Source: Rhodocollybia butyracea (lineage: Eukaryota > Basidiomycota > Agaricomycetes > Agaricales > Omphalotaceae). Taken from it: a stretch of DNA of 18,192 nt. Made by a program: the position numbers and the translations under genes. The notes under the pieces were generated by a model. The model ran no database searches. It was given only the letters and a program-made list of their open reading frames with translations, and had not been told where the DNA came from. Location of the stretch: positions 1 to 18,192 of the forward strand of contig JADNRY010001048.1 in assembly GCA_015501585.1 (NCBI GenBank), in the 5' to 3' direction. Positions 7,335 to 16,100 of this stretch are shown here, in pieces; positions within the stretch are counted from its first letter, which is position 1; the number at the start of each line of letters is the position of its first letter.

Positions 7335-7756
7335 TATTAGAGGTTGATCGATAAGGCAGACAGTGTACTCTACACTGTTAGTAGGCTCTGGTCACACAGA
7401 CACAGAGGAGACGAAGGTCCAGACACAGACACAAACAGAGAAAACACAACTTGATATTTCACAAGTACATACAGTCTTAAATACGAGTCCAGCGAGTTAA
7501 TAATAAGTACAACGCGTGAAGCGTTCACAGACGGAGTGAGAGTAATAAGACGAGAGTGGAATGGAGCACAAGGTAAGTAAGTAAGAATAGACGAGAGCAC
7601 GATAATAAAGCAATGGCAAGTGGGCAGGATAAAGATAGTACAACTAGTTCACATACCAGTAGTTACAGCAAGAGAGAACGTTCCATAGATAGTAACGAAG
7701 TGGGAAGACTGTTCCATAGTAAGTATAATGAAGTTGATAGATGACAAAGTCCAACA
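7335..7756 (-). mobile_element. Ty1/copia LTR (422 bp)
   Basis: On the minus strand it starts TGTTGGACTTTG, the usual copia-type end, and finishes AACCTCTAATA directly before the half-tRNA primer site. The perfect partner of TGTTGGA would be TCCAACA; the observed TCTAATA differs by two C-to-T changes. A TATA-like GTATTTAAG lies at 7484-7476. The 5-bp outer flank (GTGGG) is not repeated after the inner end, as expected for an LTR still joined to internal sequence rather than a solo LTR. Confidence 0.65.
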
Positions 7757-8058
7757 CCCACTTATTCTCCTACAACTCTTCTCGTCTCTTATTCACTCTT
7801 ATCTTAAAGCCCCATTTTCTCCTCCTAAGATGAAGTTCTCGCCATCTCTCCGGCTTGACCTTCACACCCTCAAACTTTTGAGATTCCTATTTAAGGCCTT
7901 ATAGTAAAACACTGAATTAATTGAACAAGCTAAGTATACCTGAAGCAAACCAACATCATGATTAAATTTAAATACTCAAAAATTCCTAATAAATGTAACA
8001 AAGAAAAAGTTTAGCAGTGTGACAGTCGTGTGATAAAAGCCAAAATACTATTTGCCGC
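7757..8058. other. Short intergenic stretch, 3' flank of the NLR gene
   Basis: An AT-rich interval between the copia LTR and the stop codon of the NLR gene. It should hold the 3' UTR of that gene (minus strand). No AATAAA hexamer is seen, and nothing else is recognised. Confidence 0.5.
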
Positions 8059-11000
8059 CTATACATAACAGTCCTTCCATTTAACACCATGTGCAAAGTT
8101 GTGTAAATCCAAAGTTGTTTGTCCAGTGGGGGATATCAATAACTGCATTGGTGGGACAATAAGTGTCTCTCGATATTCTGGAGGAATCCAAAGCAAAACT
8201 GATGAATCTGAGCCACAAAGCCAGCCCTCATTGTTGAGGTAGAAACTTTGAAAAGGAAGTTGGGAGTAAGTGTAGTGGTGGTTAGAATGAAAGCAAAAAG
8301 GCACTGGTGACTGGAAACTATTGGTGTTGTCATCTGATAGTCTTTCCACTACCTTGCCCACCCCTGTATTCCAAATCCGAATTGACCTGTCACTAGAGCA
8401 AGATACAATCTTTCTGCCATCTGCGGAGAATGCAACAGAATTTACATGGCTAGTGTGTCCATTCAGTTTTCCCGCTACTTTCTGGCTCTCTGCGTCCCAA
8501 ACCACTACCAAACTGTCATGAGATCCTGACACAATGTTTCTGCTATCTGGGGAGAATGCAACTGATCTCACGCAGTCAGTGTGCGCCTGCAATGGCTTTC
8601 CTCTTATTTCCCCACTCTCTGCATCCCAAATCCGTACAGAATTGTCACGAGAGCCGGATGCAATCATTCTGCCATTGGGAGAGAACACAACCGAGGTAAC
8701 ACAGTCAGCGTGTCCCTGCATAATATTTCCCACTGCCTTTCCACTCTCTACATCCCAAACTTGTACTGAATGGTCCATAGAGCCAGATACAACCTTTTTT
8801 CCATCCGGGGAGAATGCAACTGACATTACCCAGCGAGTGTGCCCTCTTATAGGATTTCCCACCATTTTCCTGGTCTCTGCATCCCAGACACGTACTGTAA
8901 AGTCACTAGATCCAGACGCAATCTTTCTGCCATCTGGAGAGAATGCAACTGAGTTCACATGGCTAGTGTGTCTTTTCATGGATTTCCCTGGTGCTTTCTG
9001 AGTCTCTGTATCCCATACTTGAACTGAATTGTCACGAGAGCCTGATACAATTTTTTCTGCTATCTGGCGAGAATGCAACTGAGGTAACATGGTCAGTATG
9101 CCCCTTCATGCAATCTCCTATTGCTTTCCCAGTCACTGCATCCCAGACCCGTAGCGATAAGTCATCAGAACAAGTCACAATCCTTCTGCCATCTGGGGAG
9201 AATGCCACAGAGTTGATGTAGCCAGTATGTCCATCCATGGGTTTTTTCACTACATTCCAGCTCTCTGCATCCCAAACCCATAGTGAACTGTCATGAGAGC
9301 CTGACACAATCCTTCTACCATCAGGGGAAAACGCAGCGGAGCTTACGCTGTCTGTGTGTCCCAGTATAGGCCTTCCAACTGATCTCCCACTTTTTGCATC
9401 CCAAATTTGTAGGGAGTTGTCACGAGAGCCAGATAGAATCCTTCTTCCATCCGGGGAGAATGAAACTGAATTGATCCAACTGGTGTGCCCTTTTAGGGGT
9501 TTTCCTACCACTTTCCTGTTTTCTACATTCCAAATCCATACAGACTTATCAGCAGACACAATCTTTTTTCCATCTGGAGAGAATGCAACTGACGTGACTG
9601 GGCCAGTGTGCCCTTCCATGAGCTTTCCCACTGCTTTCCGACTCTCTGCATCCCAAACCCGCACTGACTTGTCAAAAGAGCCTGACACAATCATTTTGCC
9701 ATCTGAGGAGAACGCAACTGAGCTCACAGAGTCAGTGTGCCCTCCAAGGGATCTCCTACTGGGTTCCCAGTCTCTACATCCCAGACCCGGATGCACTTGT
9801 CACTGGAGCCTGACACAATTGTTTGGGAATCTGGGGAGAATGCAACCGAATTGACCCAGCCAGTATGCCCTTCCATGGGAGTTCCCACTGCTTTCCCAGT
9901 TTCTACGTCCCAGACTCTTACAAGATTGTCATTTGAGCCTGAAATAACCCTTATGCCATCTGGGGAAAATGCAACTGAGTTAACACAGTCACCATGTCCT
10001 TGTATTGGCTTCCCCACTGGTTTACCACTCTCCACATCCCATATCTGGATTGATTTATCATCGGAGCTGGACACAATCCGCCTTCCATCTGGGGAGAACA
10101 CCACTGATCTAACATGGTCAGTGTGCCCGAGAAGAGTTGCTTGATGGTATGACCACCAGGCTTTATGTCCATTGCATATATTAGCCAGTCTCTGACCATG
10201 TTGACCATACACCTGTTGAAGAATTGATTCTTTGGGTATAAAGCATATTGCAGATAAATAAAGATGTGGTGTGGAATCCGTGATTGCTTGACCAAATACT
10301 TTCCCAAACTGTTGAATCTCAGCCAATAATGTTTCAAAACTAATGTGTTTTACATCCTTCAATTCGCCTGCCTGATGGAACCACTTCTTCACATTTCCAA
10401 CAGCCCTGGATATAGGCTGAATTAATTGTGGTGAATTGGCTTGATTCTGCTTGAATTTAATCAGTCAAACAGTCCCGCGTTGTGAGTGTGAGTACATACC
10501 CTATCATGGACTTTGATACATTGCTTGACATTTTCAATAGCCCTAGACACTAGATGCACTCTCTGCAATAAGCTGAGAGCTTCCAACCAGAATATAGAAG
10601 AGTCAAAGAAGAATTTCTCCACTAACGGCATCAAATCCTTTTTCACTGAGGCCTGACATAGATGTTCATCCCAAAAACAGGTTGAATATTCAAGTTCCAG
10701 CGGGATCCCCAGGGCTATCTTGGCTTTTATATTGCTCACCTGTGAGTTGAACACATATGAGCTTTCCAGTTCACACATATTGAAGTGCAATTCTTTGAGC
10801 ATCAGTTGTAGTGAACCCCATGCCAAGGTACTGTGTCCTTGTGATATATTCACTGCAAACACTCCACTCCGAGTTTCATCCATGAGAAATTCACGAATCG
10901 ATGTATGTACTGGTCTTACTGGGCTGTCTAGTTGATCAACACCAGTGAAGAGCGATCCCAGAAAACACGTAACTGCATCAACAGTATCCTCATTCTTGCC

Positions 11001-12385
11001 CATCAATTGAAGTTTTCTCAAAGAATTTCTTGTAAGTGGCTCAAAGGTAGCCAGTATCAGGGCCATCACGCTCTTGTACCCCTCCATCGCCTCTTTGTTC
11101 TCCCAATCAAAGCATTCTGCAAGTATAGACCTGTAAAGACTATCAAGTGGTGCCAGGTCCTTGTGGTCACTTGGTGCTGTGGAGATGAATCGCTTGAACC
11201 GGGCTGGAATTGACAACCCGCCTTTCCCGCCCCACTAAGGGCTTCACATACAGTGGATGCCCATTGGAAATATCCTTCTGCTTTTGTGGCAAGTACCTTA
11301 CACTGAATGTCATCCAGAATGCCTAAACCTCCTTTCCTGGACATCTTTTTCACCACAAAGCTGTATATATCTCCTTCTGACCCTCTGATGTTAGACATAT
11401 TTTGGATCTGGGGGGATGTTTCTACATTTATAAACCTCTCCACATAGACTATTACATCATTTTCCAATCTGGAAGTCACAAAAACACGGAAATTAGATGG
11501 GAGATTATGTATCCCACTCATTAATACTGATAGCAATCTATCTCTTGGCCCATCTGGTTTCTGCGGACCAGATTCATCCAAAGCATCAAATATAATTGCT
11601 ACCCGCTTGGTTGGATCAACTCTTTGAGCAGGTAACACAATAAGCTTTTCCCATTGCTTTTGTATGTTTGTACTACCTACGAGAGAAGGATCTTCATCAA
11701 ATGCTCCGAGCAGTCCTTCTGCAAAGTCAAGGTCACCAACACCCAATGTGTAAGCAATGGTGTTCAAGGCATTGCTAGGCGTCCTAGTCTTCAGCAATGA
11801 GCGATTGAAAGCAAAGAATGCAACTAGACAGTTCAGCTCCTGAAGCTTTTGCCCAACTGTATGGGCAATGGCCGACTTTCCAGTGCCAGCTTCCCCACAA
11901 AGTATAAATGTCCTAGACACATTGTTATCTTGCTGCATCCAATGACAGATCTGCTGGATAATGTCTTCCCTTGTCTCTGGGAAACAGATTTTATTGTTGT
12001 CGATTCCTGCGCCTTCCACAAATTTCAGGTCATCTCGAAGCCTCTGCCTCACATCCTTTCCTGGAGCAAGTCAGTTTCCTGATGATGGTGGGCTCACTCC
12101 ACTTACCAGGGCTTGTGTTAATTGTGAATTGTGAGCGTAATTGAAGACCCTGCATGCAAAGCATGGATCAGTATGGTGTACACATACGTCATACTGACAG
12201 TGTTCACACCCATATTCATGTTCTTCAATAGCTGGTACCTGTCGAGGCATGATGGGGGACAAGAATGATACACCGAGGACAGAACAGACCTTTACATATA
12301 AATACTTGTCAAATGGCATGGCAAGCTTGAGCTTATCAAACATCTGATCATGGAAATCAGCAACCCTTACCGCGGTCAGTGTGAC
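8059..12385 (-). CDS. NACHT-WD40 NLR-like protein gene, three introns, frame broken three times
   Basis: This is a STAND/NLR-type signalling NTPase of the NACHT-WD40 class, family of the HET-E/HET-D incompatibility proteins of other fungi. Such proteins sense ligands with the WD40 end and oligomerise through NACHT. Order: a short unrecognised N-terminus (exons 12385-12188 and 12149-12107), NACHT (from 12060), a helical linker, 14 WD40 repeats (10128-8341), and a C-terminal cap ending HNFAHGVKWKDCYV before a TAG at 8061-8059. Introns are 12187-12150, 12106-12061 and 10499-10417. Single-base breaks lie near 11217-11225, at 9740 and in the T6 run 9051-9056. In each case the protein resumes in register in the next frame. 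The first exon is unresolved: 12385 follows a plausible acceptor (TTGACAG), and ATG 12343 is the first in-frame ATG. Confidence 0.85.
8341..10128 (-). repeat. Array of 14 WD40 repeats (129-bp DNA unit)
   Basis: Each unit is about 43 codons: GHT..V.SVAFSPDGR.IVSGS.D.SV.VWD.E....G.P.. I count 14 units, enough for two seven-bladed propellers. Unit 5 lacks two residues (KKIVSADKSVWIWN), and unit 10 begins RHT and unit 13 AHT. The residues after GHT differ most (DHVRS, DCVNS, GWVNS, DSVSS, GPVTS, SWINS, GYINS, SHVNS, RWVMS), the place known to vary in HET-E-type ligand sensors. DSVSS and SHVNS each occur twice. The break at 9740 falls at the start of unit 4 and the break at 9051-9056 inside unit 9. 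Confidence 0.92.
10417..10499 (-). other. Intron 3 of the NLR gene, 83 bp
   Basis: Donor GATAGG|GTATGT, branch-like ACTGAT, acceptor AATTCAG|CCT. It joins KVHDR to PISRAVGNVKKWF in phase. The alternative acceptor CCAG 11 bases downstream breaks the frame. Confidence 0.8.
10500..12060 (-). CDS. NACHT NTPase domain and helical linker of the NLR
   Basis: Starts KDVRQRLRDDLKFVEGAG and continues with the loop before the nucleotide site (KICFPETREDIIQQICHWM). Walker A is GEAGTGKSA at 11896-11870 and Walker B is VAIIFDALDES at about 11602-11570. The sensor-like FRVFVTSR follows, then the winged-helix region with KAEGYFQWASTVCEALSGAG. After a one-base break near 11217-11225 the protein resumes as SIPARFKRFIS, HKDLAPLDSLYRSIL, LATFEPLTRNSLRKL and the RPVHTSIREFL block usual before the WD40 part in Agaricomycete NACHT proteins. 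All visible NTPase motifs are intact. The linker continues past intron 3 to TPHLYLSAICFIPKES. Confidence 0.88.
12061..12106 (-). other. Intron 2 of the NLR gene, 46 bp
   Basis: Donor CCCTG|GTAAGT, branch-like ACTGAC, acceptor GCTCCAG|GA. It joins CCT G + GA AAG GAT GTG as PGKDV, in the NACHT frame. Confidence 0.75.
12107..12385 (-). CDS. N-terminal exons of the NLR gene
   Basis: Exon 12385-12188 reads VTLTAVRVADFHDQ, then MFDKLKLAMPFDKYLYVKV. The alternation of hydrophobics followed by a P-x-YVKV-like end hints at a C2-type beta sandwich, which occurs at the front of some basidiomycete NLRs, but this is weak. With the 38-bp intron removed it continues GLQLRSQFTINTSPGKDVRQ into the NACHT exon in phase. 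Unspliced, it reads a Cys/His-rich stretch (CEHCQYDVCVHHTDPCFACR) and then stops. A further 51-bp segment (from AAG|GTCTGT to CGACAG) could also be an in-frame intron. No HET, HeLo or patatin-like effector domain is recognised. Confidence 0.45.
12150..12187 (-). other. Intron 1 of the NLR gene, only 38 bp
   Basis: Donor GAC|GTATGT, branch-like TACTGAT, acceptor GCATGCAG|G. It is supported by phase: removing it puts exon 12149-12107 in the frame that joins NACHT through the canonical CCAG acceptor of the next intron. Confidence 0.65.
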
Positions 12386-12615
12386 CTGTCAAGTCCATGC
12401 AGACACTTCATAGACGGTAAGTATAACAACCTCGGTCTTGCTCCATGACAAGTAAAGACCTTGATGTGGAGTACTAGTTGCAACTGTGGAGTACTGAACA
12501 AGGCTCAATACAGGCGGTTATGTTTTTCAACTCAGCCTGGCAGATAAAGAAGGTGGGGCGCCACACTGCCATTTTAATGCCAAATGCCACGATAGTAAGT
12601 TAGCTCCAGTCCTTA

Positions 12616-12668
12616 CCAATGTTACTTGTGGTTTGTGTCAAGTTGACACAAATCACGAGTAACATTGG
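12616..12668. repeat. 53-bp near-perfect palindrome
   Basis: Left arm 12616-12641 starts CCAATGTTACT, right arm 12643-12668 ends AGTAACATTGG, with one central base (G at 12642). The 26-bp arms differ at two positions, and both differences become G-U pairs if transcribed. No extension of pairing beyond the arms. Confidence 0.9.
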
Positions 12669-13111
12669 AGAGGGCCGAGGGGTCCGCGGGTATACCCAAG
12701 GCTCGCTGACTAGCGTAAAGGTTGTAAGTAGTATTATGTTAAGCTATGCTACGTACAAGGTAAACTACCGTACCTGCCATCACGTGGCTCGTACTGAGGA
12801 TGAGCTAACTGCTGGACAGGTAGACAAGACGCGTGTTACTTGTTCCAAGATGAGCTCACGGGTACTTTTTTTCTCATCCGTACATGTTGCTGTACACACG
12901 TGCACTATTTGAGGTTAGATGACATATTGAGTTCCCAAACCACTTGACAGACAACATTGCATCTTACATCACACCCCCTCACAACCATCGCAATGCCATG
13001 TGGACCTCTCAAGTTTCAACACCTTTCCTACCTACTTGCGCACACCATCCACAGCCTATACGAACAGGATTATTCTTCCCATCTGTGCGAAGTAAACAGT
13101 CACGGTGTTAC

Positions 13112-13118
13112 TATATAG
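13112..13118 (+). promoter_or_regulatory. TATA-like box upstream of the P4-ATPase gene
   Basis: TATATAG about 55 bp before the presumed ATG at 13171. Position and orientation suit a core promoter, but AT-rich sequence makes chance likely. Confidence 0.3.
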
Positions 13119-13170
13119 AGTCCTAATTAATCAAACAATTCATTTAAAGTTTGAGTGCAAGGTAACTGCC

Positions 13171-16100
13171 ATGGGCATCGACCCCAACTCAAATGCCCAC
13201 TCTACAATTTACAAAAACAATGCGCTTAATCTTCATCTGGATAACATCCTCTCAATCAAAGGTTTCTTTTCTCAAAAGGCCCCCCCTGGCCATCGGCGTA
13301 CAATCTTTGTCAATGAGCAGTTACCGGAAGAGTACTACAATACACATCTGTCATGGTTTGAGCGGGTGGCAGGAAAGGGAAAGAGTAGGAGAAAGGTAAA
13401 AAAGGAACACATATATACAAGCAACAAGGTTGTCACGAGCAAGTATACGATCTTAACATTTGTGCCGAGAAATGTGTTGGAGCAATTTCGGAGGGTTGCT
13501 AATATGTGAGTGGCTTTCTTGTCATCTTCATACCTGTACTGATGACTTAGTTCAGCTACCTTTTAGGCATTGTACTACTCCAATTCTTTGGTGCATTCAT
13601 CACCGTCAACCCTTTAGCCTTCATGCTCCCCCTGTTTACCATCATCATACTGACAGCGCTGAAAGACAGGTTTGAGGATTTCAGGAGACATCAGGCTGAT
13701 AAGCGGGTAAATCAAAGTGTGTTTGAGGTGCTTGGAGGGTCTGGTTGGACAGGGAATCCAAATTGGACAAAAGGCCATAGTCGGACCTTTTTCAGGGGGG
13801 TGCTACCGTTTTCTGGGGCAGTTACCGTTTCTAAGGCAGAAGCCAAAGCTGGACACAGGGTTTGAGCCCAACCCTGATGACCCCTCTGTGCCATCTTGGC
13901 TTGCAACCCGCTGTGATAATATCCATGTCGGCGACATTGTCCGTATAACCGAAAACCAACCGATACCAGCCGACATTCTTATTTGCTCGACCTCTGATCC
14001 CAAACAAATCGCATATATTGAGACAAATAATCTGGATGGGGAGATAAATTTGAAAAGCAAGAAGGCGGTGGATGGACTGACGCATTTGAAGAGTGCAGTG
14101 GATTGTACTAGTGGGGAGGGAACAAGGTTTCGGGTGGAATGTGAGTGCCCGGAGGCCAATATGCATCACATTAATGGCGTGGTGAAAATGGTAGAAGGAG
14201 CAAAATACCCAGTCAATTTCAAAACCATGCTTTTACGGGGTGCAATCCTCCGGAACACATCGTGGGTTATCGGCGTAGTGTTATTCACGGGGAAAGATAC
14301 AAAGATTGTGATGAATGCGGGAGGGACACCGAGTAAGAGAAGTAACCTTGAACGACAGATGAATACGCAGGTGTACGCCCACCGCCCCTCTCTCTCTTAA
14401 TCTTCTCTAACATTACCCACTCAGACTCATAAACATTGCACTCACCGCGGTCCTAGCTCTTGTCTGCGCAATCGCGGACTCCCGCCTTGAGAAGCGCTTC
14501 GCAGTCCTTGGTGCTCCATGGCTGTATGATATTGATCTCTCAGGCGACAATCCCACTTTCGAGGGGTTTAGTACATGGGTATCTGCATTGCTGAGGTGAG
14601 CCAATGGCCCTTTTCTTCATACTTCTCAATCTTCTAGATAATGAATGATGATCCCACTTGCTACAGCTTCCAAAACCTCGTCCCCGTCTCCCTCTACTTA
14701 TCTATTGAAGTCGTCCATGCTATACAGGCAATTTGGATACATTTTGACAAGGATATTGCGTATGATCGGCCTAGTAGTGTACCAAGTCAACCGGCACAAA
14801 CAACTCAAGCACGCAACTGGAATCTCTCAGACGACCTAGGCCAGATCGAGTATATCTTTTCGGACAAGACCGGGACGTTGACCCAGAACTCAATGGTATT
14901 TAAACACTGTAGTGTTTTGGGAAAGACATATCTGGGGATCCGGGAGCGGTTAGTGCCAAATTTGATGAGACCAAAGGAGAGTCACATTCTTTCAAGTTGA
15001 AGCAAGACCAACGGACACGTGTGACCCCGCGCCCGGCCCCGACTGATGCTACACCCTCATTTGAGGGTACTCCACCGACTCCAGGGAGGAGGAATGGCAA
15101 TACCAAACCCAGAGCACAGGTCCAAGAGACAAGGATAGATTCAAAGATGCAGTGCTTAGCGAAGACATTGCACTTGCTTCCTCCTATGACGCCCCTTCCC
15201 CAACGTTCACGGGCTCCCTCGACGGCTTCTTTACCGTCCTCGCGCTGTGCCACACTGCACTTGCGTCGCCTCTCCTTAGGACACATTCCGAAAGTAATTT
15301 CAAACACAAAGGGGAAGACAGAGGCAAGAGCAAGTGTGCTATAAGCAGGTACCACCTCGATGAAGATATAGGAGAGACAAGAGAGTACGGGTACAAGGCC
15401 CAATCACCGGACGAGGCCGTGCTTGTGCAGGCTGCTGCCGATGTGGGGTATGTGTTTTTAGGGAAGAAGCGGGAGCGAGTCCACGATGTTCAAGGAGATA
15501 CGGATGCATTTGTAGAAGTGTTAGAATTGAGAACACCGATCTGCAAATGGAAAAGGACGGAGAGATACGAGCTGTTGCATGTTTTAGAGTTTTCAAGTGT
15601 GAGGAAGAGGATGAGCATTATTGTCAGGAAGTTGGCGGCGTCCCATTCTACTTCTTATTCTCGTCCTAGTTCCGTTTCCTCTGTTGATTCTTCTCGGAAT
15701 GACGAGACTCGTGGGAGGAAGAGGAAGATCCGAATGCAGGGAAAATCTTTCTCTTTACGAAAGGAGCCGATGATGTTATTTTCGAGAGACTCGTGAGAGG
15801 GGTGGGGGTAAGCAGGATAGGCTGAAAGTGGAGACGCAGAAACATCTGGAGGGATTTGCAAATGAGGGATTGAGGACACTGACGCTGGGGTTTAGGCATA
15901 TAAAAGGTGAGCGCGAGTTTCTATCGCATTTATTATTTTGAAGAGGAGTATTCACTTTATCTTGACTTTACAAACTTTTTGTCATCCATTTTCAACATTC
16001 CTTCATTGACTCTTTTCGCCGAACAAGCTGTTCTTATAGTTTTATAGAGGATGAATACACGTCCTGGTCACATGCATACCATGTTGCATTAAGCCCTGAC

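Larger units (their letters stand above)
12389..13170. other. Divergent intergenic region between NLR and P4-ATPase genes
   Basis: About 0.78 kb that should hold the promoters and 5' ends of both genes. It contains a 53-bp near-perfect palindrome (12616-12668), a direct repeat TGTGGAGTACT about 20 bp apart near 12465-12495, and GGGTATACCC, a 10-bp palindrome near 12688-12697. Open frames here (for example 12619-12912 plus) show no family motif. An unrecognised first exon of the NLR gene may lie in the left part. Confidence 0.5.

Noticed and set aside
8321..9854. Long plus-strand open frames across the WD40 array
   Set aside because: They are antisense shadows of the 129-bp repeat, with the same peptide recurring (PSGENATE..). 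The minus strand carries the true WD40 protein.
8341..10128. Regular repeats as a possible CRISPR-like or satellite array
   Set aside because: The period of 129 bp equals 43 codons, and every unit encodes a WD40 blade.
12619..12912. 97-codon plus-strand frame in the divergent promoter region
   Set aside because: It begins inside the palindrome and has no recognisable domain.
13506..13567. Acceptor TTTTAG for the first P4-ATPase intron
   Set aside because: It breaks the frame. The upstream TTCAG acceptor at 13555 restores [12 protein letters not shown] in phase.
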